A stretch of DNA of 64,000 bases. Source: JBEVNR01 sp040507985. Lineage in GTDB: Bacteria; Pseudomonadota; Alphaproteobacteria; Rickettsiales; UBA6187. A program made the translations under genes and the position numbers. This document shows positions 41,376-50,646 of this stretch, piece after piece. Within the stretch, counting starts at the first letter, position 1. Each line of letters opens with the position of its first letter. Where the stretch lies: positions 1 to 64,000 of the forward strand of contig JBEVNR010000002.1 in the NCBI GenBank assembly GCA_040507985.1. Direction: 5' to 3'. A model generated the notes under the pieces. That model saw only the letters and a program-made list of their open reading frames with translations, searched no databases and had not been told where the DNA came from.

Positions 41376-42065
41376 ATGCGCAAGGAAAACGGATTCACTT
41401 TTTTAGAATTGCTGCTTTCGGTGTTTACGGGCACGTTGCTGCTCGCAGGATCGTACTACGCGTACGGCGTGCTCGCGCGGCAATTCGCCTCGGCGCGAAG
41501 CGAGGCGGATATGCGGGCGGCGGGCTATGCGGCCCTTGACTTTATTTCCGCCGAATTGCGCAAGGCCGGACGCGTCGCCTACGACGACGCGATGGCGTCG
41601 AGCGGCGGCGCCATCGACGCGCCCGTCGTCGCGACCGACTCCGCAGGCGCAAATTTCTGTTGCGACGCGTTGCGGGTGGAATACGACGAATCTCCGGGGA
41701 TCAGAAGGCGCACGACGATCTACGCCGACGCGCGAGACAACGTCGAAACGCGCTACGCCTTATATATGGACGTCGACGAACGTGCCGCAAGCGGCGAGTG
41801 GGCGCCGCTTTACGCCCACGCCTATCTTGTCGACGACGTGGAGCGCTTCGACGTCGTCGTCGGAGCGACGGGGGAATCCGGCATGCCGACGTCCGTCGCG
41901 CTGGAATTGACGTTGCGCGCGAAGGAGCCGGGATTGCTCGCCGAGAATTTTTCCTACCCATCCTATAGCGCCGCCGCCCATCTCGGCGCCCATACGGATC
42001 GCTACGCGCGCAAATGGTTTCGTCGCGAAACGCTCTTGCGCAACGCAGAGAGGTATTCACCATGA
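41376..42065 (+). CDS. PilW-like minor type IV pilin
   Basis: A 229-residue protein with a class III (prepilin) signal: a short basic leader MRKENG followed by FTFLELLLSVFTGTLLLAG, with the Glu at +5. The remaining part is a globular domain with two Cys in FCCDAL. Such pseudopilins prime pilus or type II secretion assembly. The chosen ATG (41376) gives the standard short leader; an upstream ATG at 41343 would lengthen it. It overlaps the next gene by 4 nt. No other pilus genes are nearby. Confidence 0.75.
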   Translation: MRKENGFTFLELLLSVFTGTLLLAGSYYAYGVLARQFASARSEADMRAAGYAALDFISAELRKAGRVAYDDAMASSGGAIDAPVVATDSAGANFCCDALRVEYDESPGIRRRTTIYADARDNVETRYALYMDVDERAASGEWAPLYAHAYLVDDVERFDVVVGATGESGMPTSVALELTLRAKEPGLLAENFSYPSYSAAAHLGAHTDRYARKWFRRETLLRNAERYSP

Positions 42066-42580
42066 AAAAACGCGACAGTACGGGCACGGTGTTGATTAGC
42101 TCCATCCTCATCACGCTCGGAATCGGGCTGGCGTCAGCGGCGCTGCTGCGCATCGCGTCGGAAGAGGCAAGCTTCGCCGCCTATGACGAGCGTCGCGCCG
42201 GCGCCTTCGGGCTTGCGGAATCGTGCGTCGACGCCGCCCTGGCATGGCTTGTCGCCGAAAGCGATCCTTCCGAGGCGTTGCCGCACGCCATCGAAAAAAC
42301 GACGGAGGGGTTGGCGACCGGCGACGAATCGGCCTTGGAGCGCGCCAAGCTCGCCGGCTATTCCTCTCGCTGCGACGTGACGGGAAGCCCCGCAAGCGGC
42401 GTTCCCGTCGCCCTTAGCGGCCTGAGCCCGTCGGACGAGGGAGAAATGGCGCAAGACCAAGGGGGGTACGGCCTGTCGGGAGATTTGTCGCCGAAAGTGT
42501 ATTATTGGGCGGAATCGACGGGCGAAGGCGGCGATCGCTCCAAACAACGCGTCTCCGCGATCATGTCGGTGAGGCGGTAA
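42062..42580 (+). CDS. PilX-like pilus assembly protein
   Basis: A 172-residue protein with an N-terminal hydrophobic helix (TGTVLISSILITLGIGLASAALLRIAS) after a basic start and a soluble region that is acidic. This, and its overlap (ATGA) with a PilW-like gene, matches PilX/PilW pairs, where the prepilin Glu can be missing. The 3' end overlaps the convergent ppdK stop by 20 nt. The call rests on context and topology. Confidence 0.6.
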   Translation: MKKRDSTGTVLISSILITLGIGLASAALLRIASEEASFAAYDERRAGAFGLAESCVDAALAWLVAESDPSEALPHAIEKTTEGLATGDESALERAKLAGYSSRCDVTGSPASGVPVALSGLSPSDEGEMAQDQGGYGLSGDLSPKVYYWAESTGEGGDRSKQRVSAIMSVRR

Positions 42581-45242
42581 GGCGTTTTGCCTTAATCGCC
42601 GCCTGCGCCGCCGCTAATCGCGCCACCGGAATGCGATACGGCGAACATGAGACGTAATCAAGGCCCGTTTGCTCGCAAAATTCGATGGAATCGGGATTGC
42701 CTCCATGTTCGCCGCAAATACCGAGCTTTAAATTGGGGCGCGCCTTGCGTCCGCGTTCGGCCGCAATTTGCACCAATTCGCCCACGCCTTCACGATCCAG
42801 CCTTACGAACGGGTCATGCTCGAAAATTCCCTGCTCGCGATACTCCCCGATAAAGGACGCGGCGTCGTCGCGCGAAAGACCCAGCGTCGTTTGCGTCAAG
42901 TCGTTGGTGCCGAAGCTGAAAAATTCGGCGTCTTCCGCAATCTCGCCGGCTTTGAGCGCGGCGCGCGGCAATTCGATCATGGTGCCGACGGTATAGTCAA
43001 GCGCCATACCCGTTTGTGCCGAGACTTCTTCCGCCACGCGGCGCACCCGCGCCGCGAGCAACGTAAATTCGCGTTTGGAAAACACCAGCGGAATCATCAC
43101 TTCCACGATGGCGCGCACGTTAGCGCGCAGGGCTTCCGCCGCCGCCTCGAAAATGGCCCGCGCCTGCATTTCGTAAATGTCGGGATAGGTGACGCCGAGC
43201 CGGCACCCGCGATGGCCGAGCATGGGGTTGGACTCGTGCAACCTCGCCGCCGCCGCCTTCACGTCGGCCACGGTGCGCCCCGCCACCTTGGCCAATTCTT
43301 CTATGTCTTTTTCCGTGTGCGGCAAAAATTCGTGCAACGGTGGATCGAGCAAGCGAATCGTGACGGGAAATCCGTCCATAATGCGGAAAATTTCCAAAAA
43401 ATCTTGCTTTTGCATGGGCATGATTTTTTCGAGCGCTTTTTGCCGGCCGGCGGCGTCGTTCGCCAAAATCATTTCCCGCACCGCCAGAATGCGGTCTTCG
43501 TCAAAAAACATGTGTTCGGTGCGACAAAGTCCGATGCCTTCGGCGCCGAACTTACGCGCGGTTTGGGCGTCCGCCGCCGTTTCCGCGTTGGCGCGCACCT
43601 TCATGCGCCGTGCCGCGTCCGCCCATTCCATCAGCGTCAAGAAATCATCGGAAAGCTTCGGCTGCACCACCGGCACCTCGCCCAGCATCACTTCGCCGGT
43701 CGCGCCGTTGATGGTAACGACGTCGCCGGCCTTGACGACCGTATTTTCCACCGAAAACTGCTGCGTTTTATAGTCGATGCGCATCGCGCCGGCGCCAGAC
43801 ACGCAGCATTTTCCCATGCCGCGCGCCACCACCGCCGCATGCGACGTCATGCCGCCGCGCGCCGTCAAAATGCCTTCGGCGGCGTGCATGCCGTGAATGT
43901 CTTCGGGGCTGGTTTCGACGCGCACCAAAATGGTTTTTTCCCCGTTCGCCGCGCGGCTTTCGGCCTCCTCGGCGGAAAACACCACCGCGCCCGACGCGGC
44001 GCCGGGCGACGCCGGCAATCCTTTCGCGATGACGCGCTTATGCGCGCGGGGGTCGAGCGTGGGGTGAAGCAATCGGTCGATCGCGCCCGGATCGACGCGG
44101 CACACGGCCTCTTCCTTCGTGACGACGCCTTCTTCCGCCAAATCGACGGCGATGCGAATCGCGGCCTGCGCGGTGCGCTTGCCGTTACGCGTTTGCAGAA
44201 TCCATAACTTGCCTTTTTCCACCGTGAATTCAATGTCCTGCATGTCGCGATAGTGGTTTTCCAGCTTTTTATAGATGGCGGTCAGGTCGCGAAACACGTC
44301 CGGCATTTCCTCCTCCATGGTCGGAAGCTCTATGCCGTTTTTTTTGGCCCCGGCCACGGTAATTTGCTGCGGGGTACGGATGCCGGCCACCACGTCTTCG
44401 CCCTGGGCGTTAATGAGGTATTCGCCGTAAAACACGTTTTCGCCGGTGGAGGGGTCGCGCGTGAAGGCGACGCCGGTGGCGCAGTCGCGGCCCTTGTTGC
44501 CGAATACCATCGACTGCACGTTCACGGCGGTTCCCCATGCGTCGGGAATGTCATGCATCCGACGATAGGTGATGGCGCGCTTGTTCATCCACGATCCGAA
44601 CACGGCGCCCACCGCGCCCCATAATTGCTCGCGCACGTCTTGCGGAAACGGCTTGCCCGTTTCTTTCTCCACCGCTTTCTTATAGGCGGCCACCAGACGG
44701 CGCAAATCGTCCGCCTCCAGCCCCGTATCTTCGCGTACGCCCTTGTCCTGCTTGGCGTCTTCCAGCAATTCTTCAAAGCAATAATGGTCAACGCCGAGCA
44801 CCACGTCGGAATACATTTGCACGAAGCGGCGATAGCTGTCATAGGCGAAACGGGCGTCGCCGCTTTGCGCGGCCAGCGCTTCGACGGTGGCGTCGTTCAG
44901 GCCGAGATTCAGCACCGTGTCCATCATGCCGGGCATCGAGGCGCGGGCGCCCGAGCGAACCGACACGAGCAGCGGATTGGTCGTCGACCCAAATTCTGCG
45001 CCGACGGATTTCTCGACGAGCGCGAGCGCCGCGTCCACTTGCTCCTCGACGCCGGCCGGCAATAATTTTCCCCGGTCGTAATAGGCGATGCAGGCGTCGG
45101 TGCAAATGGTGAAGCCGGGAGGCACCGGCACGCCGAGCGCACTCATCTCCGCAAGGTTGGCGCCCTTGCCGCCGAGCGTATTTTTCATGCCGGCGTTACC
45201 TTCGTTTTGGCCCGGGCCGAAACTATACACCCATTTTTCCAT
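42561..45242 (-). CDS. ppdK: Pyruvate, phosphate dikinase
   Basis: An 893-residue enzyme interconverting pyruvate and PEP with ATP and Pi. The N-terminal ATP-grasp domain (GGKGANLAEMSALGVPVPPGFTI), the phosphohistidine swivel domain (ARGGMTSHAAVVARGMGKCC, His in TSHAAV), and the PEP-binding barrel (GTNDLTQTTLGLSRDD and GEHGGNPDS) are all intact. The ATG at 45242 starts MEKWVYSFGPG, the usual beginning; an in-frame ATG at 45275 would add eleven residues. It suggests a glycolytic or gluconeogenic role, perhaps tied to pyrophosphate. Confidence 0.96.
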   Translation of the reverse strand: MEKWVYSFGPGQNEGNAGMKNTLGGKGANLAEMSALGVPVPPGFTICTDACIAYYDRGKLLPAGVEEQVDAALALVEKSVGAEFGSTTNPLLVSVRSGARASMPGMMDTVLNLGLNDATVEALAAQSGDARFAYDSYRRFVQMYSDVVLGVDHYCFEELLEDAKQDKGVREDTGLEADDLRRLVAAYKKAVEKETGKPFPQDVREQLWGAVGAVFGSWMNKRAITYRRMHDIPDAWGTAVNVQSMVFGNKGRDCATGVAFTRDPSTGENVFYGEYLINAQGEDVVAGIRTPQQITVAGAKKNGIELPTMEEEMPDVFRDLTAIYKKLENHYRDMQDIEFTVEKGKLWILQTRNGKRTAQAAIRIAVDLAEEGVVTKEEAVCRVDPGAIDRLLHPTLDPRAHKRVIAKGLPASPGAASGAVVFSAEEAESRAANGEKTILVRVETSPEDIHGMHAAEGILTARGGMTSHAAVVARGMGKCCVSGAGAMRIDYKTQQFSVENTVVKAGDVVTINGATGEVMLGEVPVVQPKLSDDFLTLMEWADAARRMKVRANAETAADAQTARKFGAEGIGLCRTEHMFFDEDRILAVREMILANDAAGRQKALEKIMPMQKQDFLEIFRIMDGFPVTIRLLDPPLHEFLPHTEKDIEELAKVAGRTVADVKAAAARLHESNPMLGHRGCRLGVTYPDIYEMQARAIFEAAAEALRANVRAIVEVMIPLVFSKREFTLLAARVRRVAEEVSAQTGMALDYTVGTMIELPRAALKAGEIAEDAEFFSFGTNDLTQTTLGLSRDDAASFIGEYREQGIFEHDPFVRLDREGVGELVQIAAERGRKARPNLKLGICGEHGGNPDSIEFCEQTGLDYVSCSPYRIPVARLAAAQAAIKAKRLTASPT

Positions 45243-45583
45243 GTTTTCCCGTTCCGACGTCCGTATTTCCCGCATAGCTCGCCTGCGCCCTTAAGAAAAG
45301 GTTAACTCACGGCTCATGCATACGAAAAAAACCGCTTTGGCGCAAGAGAAAAACCGTTTGCTTCGTTTGAAATGAATGGCGTTCAAATTACCATATTGAG
45401 GATGCTCACATATATATATACGTATCTGATCGATACGTATCCGGCATTTTATACAAAAATTTAATTTTCCGCATAAGGTTTACAGTTTTTGCTGTACGCC
45501 TGATTAAAAATCATTTATACCGTAGGGAACTATGCGCTGTAAATCCGCGCGGGAATTATAACGGCATCATTAGTGTTTTCGGC
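45243..45583. other. Divergent control region between ppdK and nuoA
   Basis: About 340 AT-rich bp. It must carry the promoters of ppdK (minus) and of the nuo operon (plus). The most notable signal is the palindrome at 45418-45440 preceded by a TATATATATA run. No Shine-Dalgarno sequence is obvious before nuoA. Confidence 0.5.
45418..45440. promoter_or_regulatory. Perfect 9-bp inverted repeat, candidate operator
   Basis: ATACGTATC-TGATC-GATACGTAT, a 23-bp dyad 143 nt before the nuoA start. There is no T-run, so a protein binding site is more likely than a terminator. The regulator is unknown. Confidence 0.5.
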
Positions 45584-45949
45584 ATGCAATACGGCTTAGC
45601 GGCACAATATTTTCCTGTATTGGTGTTTTTCGCCATCGCGGTGGGGTTGGCCTGTGTCTTAATCGCGCTTCCTTTAATGCTTGGGCGCAAGCCGGACGCC
45701 GAGAAAGTGTCTTCCTACGAATGCGGATTCGAGCCGTTCGGCGACGCGCGCGGCAAGTTTGACGTGCGGTTTTATCTGGTCGCCATTTTATTTATCATAT
45801 TCGACTTGGAAATCGCGTTCTTGTTTCCGTGGGCGGTCGCGCTTAAAAAAATCGGCGCGTTCGGATTTTTTTCGATGATGTTTTTTCTTGGCGTCCTCAC
45901 GGTCGGATTCATCTACGAATGGAAAAAAGGCGCGCTGGAATGGGAATAA
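45584..45949 (+). CDS. nuoA: NADH-quinone oxidoreductase subunit A
   Basis: A 121-residue membrane subunit of complex I with three hydrophobic segments. The loop YECGFEPFGDARGKFDVRFYLVAILFIIFDLEIAFLFPW is diagnostic. First gene of the nuo operon, with nuoB beginning 3 nt after its stop. Confidence 0.96.
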   Translation: MQYGLAAQYFPVLVFFAIAVGLACVLIALPLMLGRKPDAEKVSSYECGFEPFGDARGKFDVRFYLVAILFIIFDLEIAFLFPWAVALKKIGAFGFFSMMFFLGVLTVGFIYEWKKGALEWE

Positions 45950-45952
45950 GCC

Positions 45953-46492
45953 ATGCATAATCTTCCTCATAACATCGACGGCACGGCGGCGACCGACAAC
46001 GCCATTCGCATGGTGGCCGACGAAATATCCAATCGCGGATTCGTCGTCGCGAATATGGACAAGCTCGCCAATTGGGCGCGCACCGGTTCGCTATGGCCGA
46101 TGACGTTCGGCTTGGCCTGCTGCGCGGTGGAAATGATGCACACCGCCGCCAGCCGCTACGATTTGGATCGGTTCGGGCTGGTGTTTCGGGCGAGCCCTCG
46201 ACAATCGGACGTGATGATCGTCGCCGGCACCCTTACCAACAAAATGGCGCCGGCGCTCCGTAAGGTATACGATCAAATGCCCGAGCCGCGCTGGGTAATA
46301 TCGATGGGGTCGTGCGCCAATGGCGGCGGCTATTACCATTATTCCTATTCGGTCGTGCGGGGATGCGACCGCATCGTGCCGGTGGACGTGTACGTGCCGG
46401 GGTGTCCTCCGACGGCGGAGGCATTGCTCTACGGCGTGTTGCAATTGCAGAAAAAAATTCGACGCACCGGCACGTTGATTCGTCGGGCGTGA
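45953..46492 (+). CDS. nuoB: NADH-quinone oxidoreductase subunit B
   Basis: A 179-residue subunit that holds the N2 4Fe-4S cluster, the last relay before quinone. Ligand motifs are FGLACCAVEMM (two adjacent Cys), SMGSCANGGGYYHYSY and VPGCPPTAEALLYG. It forms the quinone pocket with NuoD. Length is normal. Confidence 0.97.
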   Translation: MHNLPHNIDGTAATDNAIRMVADEISNRGFVVANMDKLANWARTGSLWPMTFGLACCAVEMMHTAASRYDLDRFGLVFRASPRQSDVMIVAGTLTNKMAPALRKVYDQMPEPRWVISMGSCANGGGYYHYSYSVVRGCDRIVPVDVYVPGCPPTAEALLYGVLQLQKKIRRTGTLIRRA

Positions 46493-46510
46493 GAGGGGAG
46501 GGAAGCGCAA

Positions 46511-47128
46511 GTGATGTACGAACAGCCACACGCCTTTGACAACGTTCGGCAGATTATCGGGCAAAGTCGCTTCGGTCGCGATTCGCTGGTTGTTTTTGAC
46601 GCGCGCGCGACGGATTGTCCGTCTTTTCTAGTCAGCCAAAACGCCCTTTCGGATATGTTATTGTTTTTGCGCGACGAGCCGGAGTTGCAATATAAGCAGC
46701 TTGTCGACGTGACGGCGGCGGATTATCCCGAACGGCCGGAGCGGTTCGAGATCGTCTACCATCTGCTCAGCGTGAAATATAATCGGCGCCTACGCATAAA
46801 AATTCACGCGTCGGAAGACACGCAGGTGACGTCGGCGTCGGATGTTTACAATTCCGCCGGATGGTTTGAGCGCGAAATATGGGACATGTTCGGCGTACGC
46901 TTTTTGTACCACCCCGATTTGCGTCGCATACTCAGCGATTACGGGTTTCAAGGCCATCCGCTGCGCAAAGACTTTCCCCTTTCCGGTTACGTGGAAGTGC
47001 GGTACGATCCCGAGAAGAAGAAAGTGGTGTACGAGCCGGCGTCGCTTGATCAGGAGTTTCGCCGTTTCGAGTTTTTGCGTCCGTGGCAAGGAACGGAATA
47101 TGTTGAAAAGAAAGAGACGTCCGCATGA
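46511..47128 (+). CDS. nuoC: NADH-quinone oxidoreductase subunit C
   Basis: A 205-residue peripheral subunit; the landmarks are WFEREIWDMFGVRFLYHPDLRRILSDYGFQGHPLRKDFPLSGYVEVRYDPE near the C-terminus in pieces. It is separate from nuoD, as is usual in alphaproteobacteria, and overlaps it by 4 nt. Confidence 0.95.
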   Translation: MMYEQPHAFDNVRQIIGQSRFGRDSLVVFDARATDCPSFLVSQNALSDMLLFLRDEPELQYKQLVDVTAADYPERPERFEIVYHLLSVKYNRRLRIKIHASEDTQVTSASDVYNSAGWFEREIWDMFGVRFLYHPDLRRILSDYGFQGHPLRKDFPLSGYVEVRYDPEKKKVVYEPASLDQEFRRFEFLRPWQGTEYVEKKETSA

Positions 47129-48360
47129 CTTCCCATCCGTTAGCCTCCTTTGCGTCGGATAGCGCCGTTCTCGAACGCGCCGCCGACGAAATGGACATTA
47201 AAAACATGACCATCAATTTCGGTCCGCAGCACCCGGCGGCGCACGGCGTGTTGCGGTTGGTGCTGGAAATGGACGGAGAAACGGTCGAGCGCGCCGATCC
47301 GCATATTGGGCTGCTGCATCGCGGCACCGAAAAACTCATCGAACATAAAACTTATCTGCAAGCCACGCCGTATTTTGACCGGCTGGATTACGTGTCCCCC
47401 ATGTCGCAAGAACACGCGTTCGTCCTGGCGATAGAAGGGTTGCTCGGATGCGACGTGCCGCGCCGCGCGCAATGCATTCGCACGCTTTTTTGTGAAATTA
47501 CGCGCATACTCAATCATTTGTTGAACATTACCACGCAAGCGCTCGACGTCGGCGCGATGACGCCGCTCTTGTGGATGTTTGAAGAGCGCGAAATTCTGAT
47601 GGAATTTTACGAGCGCGCGAGCGGCGCACGGTTGCACTCCAACTATTTTCGCCCCGGTGGCGTGGCGAAAGACTTGCCGCCCGGCCTGACGCACGACGTG
47701 GCCGCGTTCTGCGATCGTTTCCCAAAAATGATCGACGACATGGAAGAATTGCTCACGGAAAACCGCATTTTTAAGCAGCGTATGGTCGACGTGGGCGTGG
47801 TCACGCGCGAGCAGGCGCTGGATTGGGCCTTTACCGGGCCGATGCTGCGCGGCTCCGGCGTCCCGTGGGATTTACGCAAAAGCCGTCCTTACGAGATATA
47901 CGCGGAATTAGATTTCGACGTTCCCATAGGCAAGCACGGCGATTGCTACGATCGCTATCTGGTGCGCATCGAAGAAATGCGTCAATCGCTTCATCTCATT
48001 AAGCAAGTGCTGGCGCTCATGCCGGAAGGGCCGATTAAAACCGGCGACGGCAAAATTTCACCGCCGTCTCGCGCGGAGATGAAGCATTCGATGGAAGCGC
48101 TCATCCACCACTTTAAACTTTACACCGAAGGGTTTCACGTGCCGGCCGGCGAAATTTATACGGCGGTTGAGGCTCCAAAGGGCGAATTCGGCGTGTATCT
48201 GGTAGCGGACGGCACCAACAAGCCGTATCGTTGCCACGTGCGCGCGCCGGGGTTTGCCCATTTACAAGGGCTGGATTTTATGTCGAAAGGCCATTTATTG
48301 GCGGACGTGACGGCTATTATCGGGTCGCTTGACATCGTATTTGGGGAGATCGACCGATGA
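47125..48360 (+). CDS. nuoD: NADH-quinone oxidoreductase subunit D
   Basis: A 411-residue 49-kDa-type subunit related to hydrogenase large subunits. The opening NFGPQHPAAHGVLRLVLEMDGE and LHRGTEKLIEHKTY line the quinone site with NuoB, and GEFGVYLVADGTNKPYRCHVRAPGF is at the C-terminal part. It overlaps nuoE by 4 nt. Confidence 0.96.
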   Translation: MTSHPLASFASDSAVLERAADEMDIKNMTINFGPQHPAAHGVLRLVLEMDGETVERADPHIGLLHRGTEKLIEHKTYLQATPYFDRLDYVSPMSQEHAFVLAIEGLLGCDVPRRAQCIRTLFCEITRILNHLLNITTQALDVGAMTPLLWMFEEREILMEFYERASGARLHSNYFRPGGVAKDLPPGLTHDVAAFCDRFPKMIDDMEELLTENRIFKQRMVDVGVVTREQALDWAFTGPMLRGSGVPWDLRKSRPYEIYAELDFDVPIGKHGDCYDRYLVRIEEMRQSLHLIKQVLALMPEGPIKTGDGKISPPSRAEMKHSMEALIHHFKLYTEGFHVPAGEIYTAVEAPKGEFGVYLVADGTNKPYRCHVRAPGFAHLQGLDFMSKGHLLADVTAIIGSLDIVFGEIDR

Positions 48361-48938
48361 GTTCTCACGGCGTCGAACGCGCGGTCAGTACGGGAGAGGC
48401 GTTTGCCTTCACCGCCGACAATCTGGCGCGCGCCGAAAAGATTTGCGCCCGCTATCCGGAAGAGCGGCGCCTTAGCGCCATGTTGCCGGCGCTTGATTTG
48501 GCGCAACGCCAACACGGCGGCTGGCTGTCGCTGGAAGCGCTGGATTACGTGGCGGAGTTTCTGCGCGTTCCCGCCATCCGCGTCTACGAGGTGGCGACGT
48601 TTTATTCCATGTTCAACGTGCAGCCCGTCGGCAAATATTTCGTGCAGGTCTGCCGTACCACGCCGTGCTGGCTGCGCGGCTCCGACGCCATTACACACGC
48701 TTGCAAAAGCCATTTGGGGATAGAACTGGGCGACACGACGGACGACCGCTTGTTCACCGTGGTGGAAGTGGAATGTCTGGGCGCTTGCGTCAACGCGCCG
48801 ATGGTGCAAATTAACGACGATTACTACGAAGACCTCACCCCCGAATCGATGCGCGGCCTGCTCGACGACATCCGCGCCGGCAAAACCCCTCCCTGCGGAT
48901 CGCAAACGGGGCGGAGGAGTTCGGAGGCGGCGGAGTAG
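48357..48938 (+). CDS. nuoE: NADH-quinone oxidoreductase subunit E
   Basis: A 193-residue 24-kDa subunit with the N1a [2Fe-2S] cluster. The ligands lie in VCRTTPCWLRGS and VECLGACVNAPMVQI. A Lys/Gly-rich tail ends the protein. It is part of the NADH input module with NuoF and NuoG, from which it is parted by a small extra gene. Confidence 0.95.
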   Translation: MSSHGVERAVSTGEAFAFTADNLARAEKICARYPEERRLSAMLPALDLAQRQHGGWLSLEALDYVAEFLRVPAIRVYEVATFYSMFNVQPVGKYFVQVCRTTPCWLRGSDAITHACKSHLGIELGDTTDDRLFTVVEVECLGACVNAPMVQINDDYYEDLTPESMRGLLDDIRAGKTPPCGSQTGRRSSEAAE

Positions 48939-48940
48939 GC

Positions 48941-49243
48941 ATGAAAAGAATTCATATTGCAATATCCGTGACGGATATTGAAAAATCGGTTCAAGAATAT
49001 AGCAGGCGCTTGGGAGTGCAGCCTGACGTCGTCATTCCCGACGAATATGCGTTATGGCGCAACGAGGTCGTTAATTTTTCGGTGCGCGTCGATCCGTCCT
49101 CGGAAAAACTTCGGCATTTAGGATGGGAAGACGACGACGCCGCTTCTTTTACGAAAGAAACCGATTGTAACGGTATCGTGTGGGAGCGTTTTTCAGCGAA
49201 AGATCAGAAAAAAGAAATTCATGCGATTTGGCCGGAGATGTAA
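48941..49243 (+). CDS. VOC/glyoxalase-like small protein within the nuo operon
   Basis: A 100-residue protein with one VOC-type half-domain: it begins MKRIHIAISVTDIEKSVQEYSRRLGVQPD and carries WERFSA near the end. The VOC fold covers glyoxalases, dioxygenases and resistance proteins. It begins 2 nt after nuoE and sits before nuoF, where complex I operons normally have no such gene. A palindromic repeat follows in the gap. It probably entered later; its function is not known. Confidence 0.7.
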   Translation: MKRIHIAISVTDIEKSVQEYSRRLGVQPDVVIPDEYALWRNEVVNFSVRVDPSSEKLRHLGWEDDDAASFTKETDCNGIVWERFSAKDQKKEIHAIWPEM

Positions 49244-49252
49244 CGAAGTTCT

Positions 49253-49278
49253 CGTCATTCCCGCGAAAGCGGAAATCC
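49253..49278. repeat. Dispersed palindromic repeat inside the nuo operon
   Basis: GTCATTCCCGCGAAAGCGGAAATC, matching 6500-6523 with few changes. It lies in the 105-bp gap between the VOC-like gene and nuoF, and did not break the operon order. Confidence 0.65.
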
Positions 49279-49348
49279 GGTGGAAAAAATATTGCGTACG
49301 AAGTGCGCTTTTTATTTTTAAAAAAGAAGAAACGAGGAAAACGTTTCG

Positions 49349-50629
49349 ATGTTACAAGACAAAGATAGAATATTCACCAACCTGTATGGCCACCAAAGCC
49401 CCGGGCTGACGGCTGCGCGAGGGCGGGGGGACTGGGACGGCGCCGCCGAGTTCATCGCGCAGGGGCATGATTGGATTATTAACCAAATCAAGGACTCCGG
49501 CTTGCGCGGGCGCGGCGGCGCGGGCTTTCCTACGGGGATGAAATGGTCGTTCATGCCGAAGGAGCGCCCGGGCGGCAAGCCGTCCTATTTGGTGATCAAC
49601 GCGGACGAATCCGAACCCGGCACTTGCAAGGACCGCGACATTCTGCGGCACGATCCGCATAAATTGGTGGAAGGCGCCCTTATCGCCGGCTACGCCATGC
49701 GCGCGGTAGCGGCCTATATTTACATTCGCGGCGAGTTTTACAACGAAGCGACGGCCATCGGCAAGGCGATAGAGGAAGCCTACGAGGCGGGGCTGATCGG
49801 GAAAAACGCCTGCGGGTCGGGTTATGACTTCGACGTGTACCTACATCGCGGCGCGGGCGCCTATATTTGCGGCGAAGAGACGGCGCTGCTCGAAAGCTTG
49901 GAGGGGAAAAAAGGTCAACCGCGTTTGAAGCCTCCTTTCCCCGCGAACGTCGGATTGTACGGTTGCCCGACCACCATCAACAACGTCGAAACGATCGCCG
50001 TGGTGCCGACGATACTCCGGCGCGGCGCGTCGTGGTTTGCCGGCATCGGGCCGGCGCGCAATAGCGGCACGAAAATTTTCTGCATTTCCGGCCATGTCAA
50101 CACGCCGTGCAACGTTGAGGAAGAAATGGGAATTTCCCTGCGCGACCTTATCGAAACCCATGCCGGCGGGGTGAGGGGAGGGTGGGACAATCTTCTCGCC
50201 GTCATCCCGGGCGGGTCGTCGGTGCCGATGCTGCCGAAATCGGTGTGCGACACGATCGCGATGGATTTTGATTCGCTCAGGGCGGCGCAATCCGGGCTTG
50301 GCACCGCCGGCGTAATCGTGATGGATACGTCGACCGACCTTATCGAAGCTATCGAGCGCCTCTCGCATTTCTACAAGCACGAATCGTGCGGCCAATGCAC
50401 CCCCTGTCGCGAAGGCACCGGCTGGATGTGGCGCATCATGCGCCGCATGGTCAAGGGCGAGGCGGAGATCGGAGAGATAGACCGATTATTCGACTTGACC
50501 AAACAGATAGAAGGGCATACCATCTGCGCGCTCGGCGACGCGGCGGCATGGCCTATCCAAGGGCTGATACGGCATTTCCGGCCGACGCTGGAAAAACGCA
50601 TCCACGATTATCGCGCCCGGGCGGCGTAA
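49349..50629 (+). CDS. nuoF: NADH-quinone oxidoreductase subunit F
   Basis: A 426-residue 51-kDa subunit binding NADH, FMN and the N3 4Fe-4S cluster. The flavin/NADH site is in GLRGRGGAGFPTGMKW and ICGEETALLESLEG; the cluster motif is ESCGQCTPCREGTGW plus a Cys in HTICALGDAAAWP. It is the entry point of electrons. The ATG at 49349 follows ACGTTTCG without a strong RBS. Confidence 0.96.
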   Translation: MLQDKDRIFTNLYGHQSPGLTAARGRGDWDGAAEFIAQGHDWIINQIKDSGLRGRGGAGFPTGMKWSFMPKERPGGKPSYLVINADESEPGTCKDRDILRHDPHKLVEGALIAGYAMRAVAAYIYIRGEFYNEATAIGKAIEEAYEAGLIGKNACGSGYDFDVYLHRGAGAYICGEETALLESLEGKKGQPRLKPPFPANVGLYGCPTTINNVETIAVVPTILRRGASWFAGIGPARNSGTKIFCISGHVNTPCNVEEEMGISLRDLIETHAGGVRGGWDNLLAVIPGGSSVPMLPKSVCDTIAMDFDSLRAAQSGLGTAGVIVMDTSTDLIEAIERLSHFYKHESCGQCTPCREGTGWMWRIMRRMVKGEAEIGEIDRLFDLTKQIEGHTICALGDAAAWPIQGLIRHFRPTLEKRIHDYRARAA

Positions 50630-50646
50630 AAAGGAGTCTTACATAC

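Noticed and set aside
42768..44207. 479-codon plus-strand open frame
   Set aside because: It lies wholly antisense to ppdK, is His/Arg-rich as GC-rich shadows are, and has no family features.
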